Below are positions 34,348-43,593 of a stretch of 64,000 bases of DNA, piece after piece (position 1 is the stretch's first letter; each line of letters begins with the position of its first letter). The notes below the pieces were generated by a model, which saw only the letters and a list, made by a program, of their open reading frames with translations, was not told where the DNA came from and did no database searches. The DNA comes from Oxalobacteraceae bacterium (GTDB lineage: Bacteria; Pseudomonadota; Gammaproteobacteria; Burkholderiales; Burkholderiaceae_D). Location of the stretch: contig DPRS01000004.1 in the NCBI GenBank assembly GCA_003537575.1, positions 4,355-68,354 on the forward strand, given 5' to 3'. Made by a program: the position numbers and the translations under genes.

Positions 34348-36074
34348 AGCATTCTTTACTGCGCGTGCTGCTGGTTGAGGATGCCGACGATGACGCGCAA
34401 TTGCTGTTGCGTCTGTTGCGCAAGGAAGGTTATGCCCCGGACTATCAGCGCGTGGACAACCGCGAAGCCATGGCCGCGGCGCTGGCATCGGCAGGCTGGG
34501 ACCTTATCATTGCCGACTATGCGATGCCCGGCTTCACCGCGCACGATGCGCTGGAAATCTACAAGCAGGCCGCGCTCGATATTCCCTTCATCATCGTTTC
34601 CGGCCACATCGACGACGTCTCCGCAGTGGCGGCGATGCGCGCCGGCGCGCATGACTACCTCCTGAAAAACAACCTGGCGCGGCTGGCGCCGGTGATCGCC
34701 CGCGAGCTTGACGAGGTGCGGGTGCGCGCGGCCCGGCGCCGCGCCGAGCAGGAGCTGCGCTTTCAAGCCTGCCATGATCCGCTGACCGGCCTGCTGAATC
34801 GGCGCGAGTTCGAGCGCGCCATGGAGCAGGCGGTGCGCACCGCCCAGCGCGACCGTTCGCAGCACATGCTGTGCTACCTTGACCTCGACCAGTTCAAGCT
34901 GGTCAACGACACCTGCGGCCATGTCGCCGGCGACGAGTTGTTGCGCCTCCTGAGCGCCACCCTCGCCCAGCACGTCCGCGCCAGCGACACCCTGGCGCGG
35001 CTGGGCGGCGACGAATTCGGCCTGCTGCTGTCGAATTGCCCGCTCGACGAGGGGATGAAGATTGTCGCCGGCCTGCATGAAATCATCAGTGACTTTCGTT
35101 TCCAGTGGCGCGATTCCGCGTTCCAGGTCGGCTGCAGCATCGGCGTCACCCTGATTGGCGCCGATACATCCGATGCCGGCGAGGCCATGAGCGCGGCCGA
35201 TGTCGCCTGCTACGTCGCCAAGGAGCAGGGGCGCAACCGCTGCCACGTCTACCAGGCGGATGACAGGGAGCTGGCGCAGCGGCGCCGCGAGATGCAATGG
35301 ATATCGTCCATCGGCGCCGCGCTGGAGAAGAACAGCCTGGTGCTGTACCTGCAACCGATCTACCGCATCAGCCGCGATGCCGCGCCGGCCCTTGCCGGCC
35401 ACGAAATTCTGCTGCGCATGATCGACGCCGACGGCGCGCTGATTTTGCCGAATGTCTTCATTCCGGCGGCGGAGCGCTTCAAGCTGATGGCTTCGGTGGA
35501 TCGCTGGGTGGTGCGCCGCCTGTTTTCCGCCATCGCCGACGGCCACGTGGGACCTGAGCTGCTCGGCGACAATCTGCTCATGTTCATCAACATATCCGCG
35601 GCGACCGTCAACGACGCCACCTTTTTCGATTACGTGCAACAGCAGCTGGCGGAATTTTCCATCCCGCCGCGCAGGGTGTGCCTGGAAATCACCGAATCGG
35701 CGGCGATCGCCAACCTCACCGCCAGCACGCCGCTGTTCACCCGCCTGCGCCAGCTCGGTTGCCGCTTCGCGCTCGACGATTTCGGCAGCGGCCTGTCTTC
35801 GTTCGGCTACCTGCGGCACTTGCCGGTCGATTTCGTCAAGATCGACGGCGGCTTCGTACGCAACATCGCCCGCAACGTGGTCGACATGGCGATGGTGGAA
35901 GCGATCAACAAGATCAGCCACGTGATGGGTCTGCAGACGATCGCCGAATTCGTCGAATCCGAAGAGGTATTGCATGCGCTGCGCGAGCTCGGCGTGGAAT
36001 TTGCGCAAGGTTATCTGCTGGGGCGGCCGCAAGTCCTGGTGGAAGCCGACGGCGCGGCGCGTCACGGAGAATAG
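34344..36074 (+). CDS. REC-GGDEF-EAL c-di-GMP turnover protein
   Basis: The 576-residue protein has a receiver (1-125, acceptor Asp in LIIADYAMPG), GGDEF (about 145-310) with intact signature G221-F225 and preceding DLDQFKLVNDTCGH, and EAL (about 320-570). The EAL signature reads HEILLRM (EIL at 354-356), with NISAATVND, LEITES, ALDDFGSGLSSF, VKIDGGF and QGYLLGRP kept. It could therefore both make and degrade c-di-GMP depending on phosphorylation. It lies between a lone receiver and a histidine kinase in one tight operon. Confidence 0.94.
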   Translation: MKHSLLRVLLVEDADDDAQLLLRLLRKEGYAPDYQRVDNREAMAAALASAGWDLIIADYAMPGFTAHDALEIYKQAALDIPFIIVSGHIDDVSAVAAMRAGAHDYLLKNNLARLAPVIARELDEVRVRAARRRAEQELRFQACHDPLTGLLNRREFERAMEQAVRTAQRDRSQHMLCYLDLDQFKLVNDTCGHVAGDELLRLLSATLAQHVRASDTLARLGGDEFGLLLSNCPLDEGMKIVAGLHEIISDFRFQWRDSAFQVGCSIGVTLIGADTSDAGEAMSAADVACYVAKEQGRNRCHVYQADDRELAQRRREMQWISSIGAALEKNSLVLYLQPIYRISRDAAPALAGHEILLRMIDADGALILPNVFIPAAERFKLMASVDRWVVRRLFSAIADGHVGPELLGDNLLMFINISAATVNDATFFDYVQQQLAEFSIPPRRVCLEITESAAIANLTASTPLFTRLRQLGCRFALDDFGSGLSSFGYLRHLPVDFVKIDGGFVRNIARNVVDMAMVEAINKISHVMGLQTIAEFVESEEVLHALRELGVEFAQGYLLGRPQVLVEADGAARHGE

Positions 36075-36077
36075 CCA

Positions 36078-39000
36078 ATGACGTCGCCGAAGCCCGCCCC
36101 GCTTTACGGGCGCCGCAAGGCGATCGCCAGGCTGACACACGCATGCCGCCAGGTCAACCCGACGCAGCCGGCATGGATCCTGGCCGAGGGGCCGGCCGGC
36201 ATCGGCAAGACCAGCCTGGTGGCCTTTACGCGTGTTGCGCTGCAGCTGTCGTCGACGCAGTTCGGCGCCGGCAAGTTCGAACAATTCCATCGGCAGACGC
36301 CGTATGGCGCGCTGATCGTCGCCTTGCGCAAGCTGCTGCAGGCGGTAATGACATTGCCGCCTGCGCAGCGGCTGGAATGGCTCGGTCTTTTGCGCGGCGC
36401 CGGCGAAGTGCAGCTGGCGCCCCTGGCCGGCATCCTGCCGGAGCTTGACTTGCTGCTGGGTGCCTTGCCGGCACCCGCGCCGCTGCCGGCGAGGGAGGCG
36501 CAGGATCGCCTGGAAGCCGCGTTCATCCGTTTCATCGGCTGCTTTGCCAGGAGCGGCCATCCGCTGCTGCTGTTTCTCGACGACCTGCAATGGGCGGACG
36601 TCGGCACCCTGCGCCTGCTGCGCAATCTCGACAATGCCGCGCACCTGGGGCGCCTGATTGTGCTGGGGACCTTCCGCGACAACGAAGTCACCGCGCTGCA
36701 TCCTCTCACGCAGTTGCTGGAATACCTGGAGAAGCGGGCGACGCCCCCGGTGCGCATCCGCCTGGCGCCGCTGTCTGCGGCGGACATCGAGGAATGGCTG
36801 GCGGACACCTACGGGCTAGCATCACCGGACGCAGCGGCCTGGCTGCAGCAGCAGTCCGAGGGCAACCCGCTGTTCGCCAGCCAGTTGCTCGGCACCCTGC
36901 GCGAGCGCGGCGTCCTGCGCCGCGACGGCGCCGGCTGGCAATGGGACGCCGGACGCCTGGTCGAGGCCCGCCTGGCGGGAAACCTTCTCGGCTTCATGGA
37001 GGCGCGCCTGCGCGAGCTGTCGCAGGAACAGCAAAACCTATTGTCATGCGCTGCCAGCCTTGGCACCGAATTTGGCGAAGACGAGCTGATGTGCGTGCTC
37101 GACCTGCCGCGCGAGCTGGTCAAGAGCCTGCTGGCGCGCACGGCGGAGGCGCAATTGACGGAACATGTGCGCGACGCCAACTGGCGCTTTGCCCATGATC
37201 GCATTCAGCAGGCCGCCTATCGCCTGTTGCCCGACGGGCTGCGCCGGCAACAGCACCTGCGTATCGGCCGCCTGCTGCTGGCGGCGACCGCGCCGGCAAT
37301 GCTCGATGCCGCCAGCTTCGACCTGGCGGCGCAATTCAATCACGCCGGCGACCTGCTCGAACCGGCCGAGATATTGCCGGTAGTCGGGCTCAATTTGCGC
37401 GCTGGCCGTCGCGCCAAGGCGGCGGCCGCGTTCGAGGCGGCGCTGGGGTATTTCTGCGCCGGCAAAGCGCTGCTGCCGGAATCGGCCTGGCGCAGCGACT
37501 ATTCCCTCGTCTTCGAGCTGGTCACGGAAAGCGCCGAATGCGCCTATGCCGCCGGCGAACTGGATCTTGCCGGCCGCCTGCTCGATGAAGCGCTGGAACA
37601 GGCGCGCGACCGGCTCGACCGCGCCCGCATCTACGGCATCATGATCATGTTCGCGTTGAATGCCGGCCGCGCCCGCGATGCCTGGGACCACGGCCGCATC
37701 TGCATGGCCGAATTCGGCATCGACCTCGGCGGCGACAACGATGCGCTGGCACAAGCCATCGAGCGCGAAGAACCGCTCCTGCGTCGGCGGCTGGCGGCGG
37801 AAAGTCCGCAGGGCCTGCTCGACGAGCCCATGCATGCCAGTGCCGAACAGGAAGCGGTGGCCGATTTGTTCCTGCGCCTCTACGCCGCCGGCTACCAGAT
37901 GGGCAAGCAGCCATATGCCTGGATCACGCTGCGCATGCTCGAATTCGGCCTGACGAGCCGACACAAGGCGGCCCTGGCGTACGGCATGATGAATTTTTCC
38001 GTGCTGCTGGCCTCGCGCCATGGCGCCTATGCTGAAGCCGAACGCAATGCCCAGCTGGCGCTGCAACTGGCGCAACGGCTCGACAACGCGCAGTTGCGCT
38101 CGCGCATCGACTACACCTACGGCTCCATGGTGGCGCACTGGACCCGTCCTGTCGCCGCTGGCCTGCAGGCGCTGGAGCGCAGCTACGAGCTGGCGCTGCT
38201 CAATGCCGACAAGGTCTACATCGGGCTGGGACTGAGCTTCAGTTTCCGCGCGCGCATCATGGCCGGAGAGCCGATACCCGCCTTGCTGAAGAACTGGGAG
38301 CAGACGGCGCCGGTGATCGAACAAATCAACTCGGTGCCGATCGCCGCCGTGTACGCGATGATCCGGCAGTGGCTGCGCGCATGGCAGGGAAAAACCGCCG
38401 CGCCGACCACGCTTGCCAGCGAGGATTTCGACGTCCAGGCCTTCGAGGCGCAGTTGCAAGCCATGCCGGCCAAATCGCCTTATCACTGGTTCGGCCTGCT
38501 GCAGGCGATCCTGGCGCACATGCACGGCGAGACCGCATTGGCGCAACGCTGGATCAGCCATGCCGATGGCAATCTTGCGGCAGTGACGGGGCAGCTCGCC
38601 ATCCCTGAGCATCATTTCTGGCGCGCGCTGATCCTGCATGCGGCGGGCGATGTCGAGGCCTTGCCGGACGGCCTGCGAATGATGGAAGCATGGAGCGCGG
38701 CCTGTCCGGCCAATTTCGGCCATCGCGCGCAGCTGTTGCGCGCCGAGCTGCTGCGCTCGCGAAAGCAGGCGGAAGCGGCGCTGGAGGCTTATCAGTCCGC
38801 CATCGAACAGGCGCGCCAGCAGCAGCATTTGCTCCTGCTGGCGCTGGCGCTGGAACGGCTGGGCGGCTATTTCCTCGAATTGCATCTCATCCACCAGGCG
38901 CGCGCCTACCTGCAGGAGGCGGTTGCGGCATACCATGCCTGGGGCGCGCCTGCCAAAGCGCGTGAATTGCAAGCGCGTTATCCCGAGCATACCGTGCTGC

Positions 39001-40670
39001 CGGGGGCTGCCGCCAGCGACGCGGCGACCGCCGCTCCGCAAGCTATCCTGGATGCCTTGGGTGACATCCATCTTGACGGCTTGTTGCGCCAGTTGCTGCC
39101 CCAGCTCGCGCGCACGGCAGGCGCCAGCCGGGCCGCCGCCTTCATCGCGCGCGAAGGCGAACTGATGCTGGAAGCGCAGCATCTGCAGGATGGCAACGGC
39201 GAGGATTTGCCGCTACCGCTGCTACTGCAGCACGCCGGGGAGTACCCGGCGCAGCTGATCTTTGACAGCTTCGAATTGCCGCAGCCCACGGTGCTGACGG
39301 CGCCTGCCCGGCATCTGCGCTATGCCGCGCTGGACTGCTGGGAACGGCACCCAGCCACGGCAGTGCTATGCCTGCCGATCCTGCGCCACGGCCGCCTGCT
39401 CGGCGCGTTCTACCTGGAGCGCAGCCAGGGCGAGAGTTTCGCTGCCGCGCTTTCGCTGCTGGAGCCGCTGTTGCCTCAGCTCGGAGCGGCGATCGAAAAC
39501 GCGCTGCTGTATGCCGACCTCGAGCAGCAAATCGTCGAGCGCAGCCGCGCTGAGAAAATCGCCCGCGAAGGCGAGCGGCGCTGGCGCACTTTCCTCGAAA
39601 ATGCCCGCATGGCGGTGCTTGCGCTCGATCTTTCCGGCACGATCGAGTACGTCAATCCCTACTTGTGCGGGCTGTTCGGCTATGCTCAGGAAGAACTGGT
39701 CGGCAAGGACTGGACCCGCATGCTGCTGCCGCAGGATGCGGGCGCTGAAGCGCAGGCGGCGTTGCTGGCGGGATTGCGGGCGCACGGCCATTGCAGCAGC
39801 CTTGCCACGCTGCGCACCAGGGATGGACAGGATCGGCTGATCGCCTGGTCCAGTTCGCTGTTGCGCGACCCGGATGGCCGGCCGCTCGGCAGCATCGGCA
39901 TCGGCGCCGACATGACCGATCAGCGCCGGGCCGAACGCGCTCTGCGCGAACTGAACGAAGAGCTGGAACAGCGGGTGGCGCAGCGCACCAGCGACCTTGC
40001 CGCTGCCAACCTGGAGCTCGATTCCTTTGCCTACTCGATTTCGCACGATTTGCGCGCGCCGCTGCGCAGCATCGACGGCTTCAGCCAGGCGCTGACGGAA
40101 GACTACGGGCATGTCTTCGACGCCCAGGCGCAGGATTACCTGCGACGGGTGCGTAATGCCGCGCACCGGATGGGCGGCATGATCGATGCCATGCTGAACA
40201 TGTCGCGCCAGACACGGGGCGCGCTGACGGCGCAAGAAATCGACCTGTCGGCGATGGCTCTCGAAGCGCTGGAAGAACTGCGCCAGCGCGCGCCGCAGCG
40301 CCAGGTCAGGGCTGCGGTCGCGCCTGGCTTGCTGGCGCGGGCCGATGCCCGCCTGCTGCGGCTGGTGCTGGATAATTTGCTGGGCAACGCCTGGAAGTAC
40401 AGCGCCGGCACGGCAGACGCCGAGGTTGCGCTCACGGCGGAGCGGCGCGACGGCGAGACTGTGTATTGTGTGCGAGACAATGGTTCCGGCTTCGACATGG
40501 CGCGTGCCGGCAAGCTGTTCCACGCATTTCAGCGCCTGCATGCGGATGTGGAGGGGCATGGCATTGGCCTGGCCACCGCGCAACGCATCATCCATCGCCA
40601 TGGCGGCCGCATCTGGGCAGAGGCGCAGCCAGGCAAGGGCGCGGCCTTTTTCTTCACCCTGGCCGCCTGA
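36078..40670 (+). CDS. AAA-ATPase/GAF/PAS hybrid sensor histidine kinase
   Basis: The 1530-residue protein begins with a MalT/STAND-like ATPase (residues about 10-390; Walker A GPAGIGKTS near 38-46, Walker B LLLFLDDLQWAD near 167). A long helical repeat region follows (about 400-970). Then come GAF (about 985-1145), PAS (about 1170-1285), HisKA with phospho-His1323 in SISHDLRAPLRSIDGFS, and HATPase_c (N-box LDNLLGNAWKYS near 1430, GHGIGLATAQ near 1494). It resembles the large Ser/Thr-kinase-ATPase-histidine-kinase family but lacks the N-terminal protein kinase. It begins four bases after the REC-GGDEF-EAL gene and probably phosphorylates both receivers upstream. Confidence 0.92.
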   Translation: MTSPKPAPLYGRRKAIARLTHACRQVNPTQPAWILAEGPAGIGKTSLVAFTRVALQLSSTQFGAGKFEQFHRQTPYGALIVALRKLLQAVMTLPPAQRLEWLGLLRGAGEVQLAPLAGILPELDLLLGALPAPAPLPAREAQDRLEAAFIRFIGCFARSGHPLLLFLDDLQWADVGTLRLLRNLDNAAHLGRLIVLGTFRDNEVTALHPLTQLLEYLEKRATPPVRIRLAPLSAADIEEWLADTYGLASPDAAAWLQQQSEGNPLFASQLLGTLRERGVLRRDGAGWQWDAGRLVEARLAGNLLGFMEARLRELSQEQQNLLSCAASLGTEFGEDELMCVLDLPRELVKSLLARTAEAQLTEHVRDANWRFAHDRIQQAAYRLLPDGLRRQQHLRIGRLLLAATAPAMLDAASFDLAAQFNHAGDLLEPAEILPVVGLNLRAGRRAKAAAAFEAALGYFCAGKALLPESAWRSDYSLVFELVTESAECAYAAGELDLAGRLLDEALEQARDRLDRARIYGIMIMFALNAGRARDAWDHGRICMAEFGIDLGGDNDALAQAIEREEPLLRRRLAAESPQGLLDEPMHASAEQEAVADLFLRLYAAGYQMGKQPYAWITLRMLEFGLTSRHKAALAYGMMNFSVLLASRHGAYAEAERNAQLALQLAQRLDNAQLRSRIDYTYGSMVAHWTRPVAAGLQALERSYELALLNADKVYIGLGLSFSFRARIMAGEPIPALLKNWEQTAPVIEQINSVPIAAVYAMIRQWLRAWQGKTAAPTTLASEDFDVQAFEAQLQAMPAKSPYHWFGLLQAILAHMHGETALAQRWISHADGNLAAVTGQLAIPEHHFWRALILHAAGDVEALPDGLRMMEAWSAACPANFGHRAQLLRAELLRSRKQAEAALEAYQSAIEQARQQQHLLLLALALERLGGYFLELHLIHQARAYLQEAVAAYHAWGAPAKARELQARYPEHTVLPGAAASDAATAAPQAILDALGDIHLDGLLRQLLPQLARTAGASRAAAFIAREGELMLEAQHLQDGNGEDLPLPLLLQHAGEYPAQLIFDSFELPQPTVLTAPARHLRYAALDCWERHPATAVLCLPILRHGRLLGAFYLERSQGESFAAALSLLEPLLPQLGAAIENALLYADLEQQIVERSRAEKIAREGERRWRTFLENARMAVLALDLSGTIEYVNPYLCGLFGYAQEELVGKDWTRMLLPQDAGAEAQAALLAGLRAHGHCSSLATLRTRDGQDRLIAWSSSLLRDPDGRPLGSIGIGADMTDQRRAERALRELNEELEQRVAQRTSDLAAANLELDSFAYSISHDLRAPLRSIDGFSQALTEDYGHVFDAQAQDYLRRVRNAAHRMGGMIDAMLNMSRQTRGALTAQEIDLSAMALEALEELRQRAPQRQVRAAVAPGLLARADARLLRLVLDNLLGNAWKYSAGTADAEVALTAERRDGETVYCVRDNGSGFDMARAGKLFHAFQRLHADVEGHGIGLATAQRIIHRHGGRIWAEAQPGKGAAFFFTLAA

Positions 40671-40700
40671 GGCGGCGCTGGAAGCCCCGGTAAATCCCGC

Positions 40701-40706
40701 TACAAT
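40701..40706 (+). promoter_or_regulatory. Candidate -10 box TACAAT for birA
   Basis: TACAAT lies 7 bases before the preferred birA ATG at 40714 and overlaps an earlier ATG at 40705. If used, the mRNA would be nearly leaderless. A -35 element is not clear. Confidence 0.3.
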
Positions 40707-40713
40707 GCAGGGC

Positions 40714-41535
40714 ATGCATAATCTCTTATCCGTTTCCGCCATTGCAGCCGGCGCGCCCGGTGCTGCCGGCCGCGTCGCCATCGAAGTCGTCGACCGCACC
40801 GCTTCCACCAATGCCGACCTGCTGGCCAGGCTCGGGCAACTGTCGCAGCCGACCTTGCTGGCAGCCGAATCGCAAACCGCCGGCCGCGGCCGCGCCGGCC
40901 GCGCCTGGCTATCTTGCGACGGCGGCAGCCTGACGTTTTCGCTGGCCTGGCCGCTGCAACGCACCATCCGCGAACTGGCGGGCTTGCCGCTGGCGGTCGG
41001 CGTCGCGCTGGCTGAAACGCTGGGCGCATGCAAGGTGCCGGTGCGCCTGAAATGGCCGAACGACCTGTTGCTCGACGACGCCAAGCTGGGCGGCATCCTG
41101 ATCGAAACCGCGCTGGACAGGAACGGCAGCCAACGCGTGTGGGCTGTCATCGGCATCGGCATGAATCTGGCCGGGCCGGAAGATCTGGCGCGGCAAATCG
41201 GCCGGCCGGTAGCGGCGCTGCCTGCCGGGCTGGCGCAGGATCGCAACCGCCTGCTGGGCACGCTGCTGGATGGCCTGGACGGCGCCTTGCGGCAATTCGA
41301 GCGCGAAGGATTTGCGGCATTCTGCGATCGCTGGAATGCCTTGCATGCCTGGGTCGGCAAGGACGTCAGCATTCTCGACCACGGCCGCGTCATCCTGGAA
41401 GGCGTCGCCGCCGGCGTGGATGCGCAGGGCCAGCTGTTGCTCGATACGGCCGCCGGCCTGATGCCGGTGCTGGCCGGCGACGTCTCGCTGCGCATGAATG
41501 AAAACGGGAGCGAACAACATGCTGTTGCTGGTTGA
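40714..41535 (+). CDS. birA: Biotin-[acetyl-CoA-carboxylase] ligase BirA
   Basis: The 273-residue enzyme activates biotin as biotinyl-AMP and attaches it to the BCCP lysine. Motifs are TASTNADL, QTAGRGRAGRAW (ATP/biotinyl-AMP loop), LKWPNDLLLDDAKLGGILIE and GIGMNL. The N-terminal DNA-binding domain of E. coli BirA is absent, so this is a ligase only. The start is 40714 (or 40705). The 3' end overlaps coaX by 17 bases. Confidence 0.95.
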   Translation: MHNLLSVSAIAAGAPGAAGRVAIEVVDRTASTNADLLARLGQLSQPTLLAAESQTAGRGRAGRAWLSCDGGSLTFSLAWPLQRTIRELAGLPLAVGVALAETLGACKVPVRLKWPNDLLLDDAKLGGILIETALDRNGSQRVWAVIGIGMNLAGPEDLARQIGRPVAALPAGLAQDRNRLLGTLLDGLDGALRQFEREGFAAFCDRWNALHAWVGKDVSILDHGRVILEGVAAGVDAQGQLLLDTAAGLMPVLAGDVSLRMNENGSEQHAVAG

Positions 41536-42310
41536 CGCGGGCAATACCCGCATCAAGTGGGCGCTGATGCAATCGGCGCGCGTGGGCATGGCCGAACTGG
41601 GCCACTGGTCGGGCTACGGCTCGGTGCGGCGCGAAGACATTTGCCAGATGGCGGATGCGCTCCAGGGCGCCGATATTTCCCGGGTGCTGATCTCCAACGT
41701 GGCCGGGCCGGAAATGCGCGCGGCGCTCGAACGCATGGCCTTGCGCGCGATGGGCATGAAGCCGGTGCCGCTGACCTGGTTTGCTTCTCAGACCGAGCTG
41801 GCCGGCGTGAAAAACGGCTACCGCGATCCGGCGCAGCTCGGCTGTGACCGTTTCGCCGCGCTGATCGGCGCCCGCGCGCTGTTTCCCGGCGTGCCGCTGA
41901 TCGTCGCCACCTGCGGCACCGCCACCACGGTCGACGCCCTGGGCGCCGACGGTTATTTCCATGGCGGCATGATCCTGCCTGGACTGGGGCTGATGTCGGC
42001 TTCGCTGGCGCAAAATACCGCGCAGTTGCCGCAGGTGCCGCAATATAATGTCGGCGCGCACCCTTTCGCCGACAATACGCGGGACGCCATCGCCAGCGGC
42101 TGCATCGCCGCCCAGGCCGGCGCCATCGAGCGCGCAGTCGCGGCGCATGCGGCGCTGCTGAAGGAGGATGCGGCCCGCCTGCAATGCATCGTCTCGGGCG
42201 GCGCGGCGGCTGCGGTCGCCCCGTACCTGGCAGGCGCCGTGCGGCAGGTGGACAACCTGGTGCTGATCGGCTTGCAGGCGGCACTGACTTCGACGCAAAC
42301 ACCATGCTGA
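41519..42310 (+). CDS. coaX: Type III pantothenate kinase CoaX
   Basis: CoaX catalyses the first step of coenzyme A synthesis. The 263-residue product has the ASKHA fold phosphate loops LLLVDAGNTRIKWAL at the N-terminus and ATCGTATTVDAL near residue 130, plus GGMILPGL and CIVSGGAAAAV. GGGAG lies 8 bases before ATG 41519. birA-coaX-SPOR is a conserved Burkholderiales order. Confidence 0.97.
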   Translation: MLLLVDAGNTRIKWALMQSARVGMAELGHWSGYGSVRREDICQMADALQGADISRVLISNVAGPEMRAALERMALRAMGMKPVPLTWFASQTELAGVKNGYRDPAQLGCDRFAALIGARALFPGVPLIVATCGTATTVDALGADGYFHGGMILPGLGLMSASLAQNTAQLPQVPQYNVGAHPFADNTRDAIASGCIAAQAGAIERAVAAHAALLKEDAARLQCIVSGGAAAAVAPYLAGAVRQVDNLVLIGLQAALTSTQTPC

Positions 42311-43125
42311 AATTTATCTTCTGGACTCTATTGCTGGTCAACGGCGCCTTGTTTGGCTACCACCAGGGCTACCTCGACAGCTTTATCCCCTCCGGCCGCG
42401 AGCCGGCGCGCCTGGCGCAGCAGCTCAATGCCGGCAAGATCCGGCTGCTGCCGGCGAACGCCAAAGCGGCGAACGCCAACGCGACGGACCATCCCGCGGC
42501 GGTCAAGCCGGCCGACAATCCTGCAGATCCAGCTGCTGGTCAGCCCGCGGCCAAGGCTGATACGACCGATGCCGCTACCCCGGCTGCCGCAATGGATGCG
42601 GCTTCGGCTGCCATGGCGGAGACTAAGACAGATGCCGGCGCGCCGCCGGCTGCCGACAAAAAACCGGAGCTTCTGGCCTGCACCGAGATCGGCAATTTCA
42701 GCGAAGCCGATGCCGGCCGTTTCGAAGCCCGCCTGGCGGCGCTGATGCCGGATGCGCGGCTGTCGCGACGCCTGATCCGCGAAGCCAGCAGCTACATGGT
42801 GTTCATCCCGCCGCAAGGCAGCAAGGAGAGCGCCGACCGGAAAGTCGAGCAGCTGCGCAGCCTTGGGGTCACCGATTTTTACGTGATCCAGGACCAGTCC
42901 GACATGCGTTGGGGAGTCTCGCTCGGCATCTTCAGCAGTGAAGAATCGGCCAAAAAGCGACTGGAACAGCTGAAGCAGCAGGGCGTGCGCACCGCGCGCA
43001 TCGGTGCGCGCAGCACCATCAGCAGGGTGGCGGTCCAGTTGCGCGCGCTGGATGCTGCTGGCAGGGAAAAACTAGAAACAATCAAGGCGGATTTTCCGCA
43101 GCAACAGCAGCGCAATTGCCTCTGA
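42304..43125 (+). CDS. SPOR-domain membrane protein
   Basis: The 273-residue protein has an N-terminal membrane helix (LKFIFWTLLLVNGALFGY), an Ala/Pro/Lys-rich linker (about 45-120) and a C-terminal SPOR-like domain (about 125-255, YMVFIPPQGSKESADRKVEQLRSLGV in parts, WGVSLGIFSSEESAKKRLEQL). SPOR domains bind denuded septal glycan, so a division-site location is likely. The ATG overlaps the coaX stop. Confidence 0.88.
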   Translation: MLKFIFWTLLLVNGALFGYHQGYLDSFIPSGREPARLAQQLNAGKIRLLPANAKAANANATDHPAAVKPADNPADPAAGQPAAKADTTDAATPAAAMDAASAAMAETKTDAGAPPAADKKPELLACTEIGNFSEADAGRFEARLAALMPDARLSRRLIREASSYMVFIPPQGSKESADRKVEQLRSLGVTDFYVIQDQSDMRWGVSLGIFSSEESAKKRLEQLKQQGVRTARIGARSTISRVAVQLRALDAAGREKLETIKADFPQQQQRNCL

Positions 43126-43130
43126 CACGC

Positions 43131-43373
43131 TTAAAGGTTACCGTTTCCTTGCGCCGGGGAAGCCAAAGCTGCCAGCAGGCAGGCACGGCACAGGCAGGCG
43201 GTAGCTTGTCGAGTGCCAATGGCGTTCCTGTCGTCATGTAATGCCGTGGCCGGCAGCGTCGGCAATTGCATGCACCAGCACGGCGCATCAGTCGCGCCGC
43301 TTGCCGCCGATGCGTCCGCCACATCTACCATTCCGCAGGCAAACTCGGCGCCGCAGCGCGCGCAGCGGCTCAT
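43131..43373 (-). CDS. Cysteine-rich CWC-type small protein
   Basis: The 80-residue protein has the cysteine-rich CWC pattern: CARCGAEFACG near the N-terminus, APCWCMQLPTLP, and CLCRACL near the end; it probably binds zinc. The start codon overlaps the stop of the anti-sigma gene (ATGA), so it is the third cistron of an ECF sigma operon. Function is unknown. Confidence 0.8.
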   Translation of the reverse strand: MSRCARCGAEFACGMVDVADASAASGATDAPCWCMQLPTLPATALHDDRNAIGTRQATACLCRACLLAALASPAQGNGNL

Positions 43374-43591
43374 GACCAGGTGTCGTCCAGGCTACGCGCC
43401 TTCGGCTGGTGGGTACTGTCGAGCCTTTTCATGGCTTGGCGGATCAGCTGCATCTGGCCGCTGAAATTATGGCAGGCATCGCACAGCATGAGATGCGCGC
43501 GCAGACGCGTGCGTTCCATCAGCGACAGTTCGCGGTCCAGCCCTTCCGAGATCAGCCGGTGCGATTCCTTGCAAGTGAGCTTGAATCCCAT
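43370..43591 (-). CDS. Zinc-finger anti-sigma factor (zf-HC2)
   Basis: The 73-residue protein has LTCKESHRLISEGLDREL and the HxxxCxxC motif in AHLMLCDACH, typical of ZAS-type anti-sigma domains. There is no membrane segment, so it is soluble. It starts two bases after the stop of the ECF sigma factor and should bind and inhibit it. Confidence 0.9.
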   Translation of the reverse strand: MGFKLTCKESHRLISEGLDRELSLMERTRLRAHLMLCDACHNFSGQMQLIRQAMKRLDSTHQPKARSLDDTWS

Positions 43592-43593
43592 GA

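Noticed and set aside
34356..39182. Long minus-strand open frames (781 and 712 codons) opposite the REC-GGDEF-EAL and kinase genes
   Set aside because: They lie exactly antisense to well-supported genes and have shadow-like composition without motifs.
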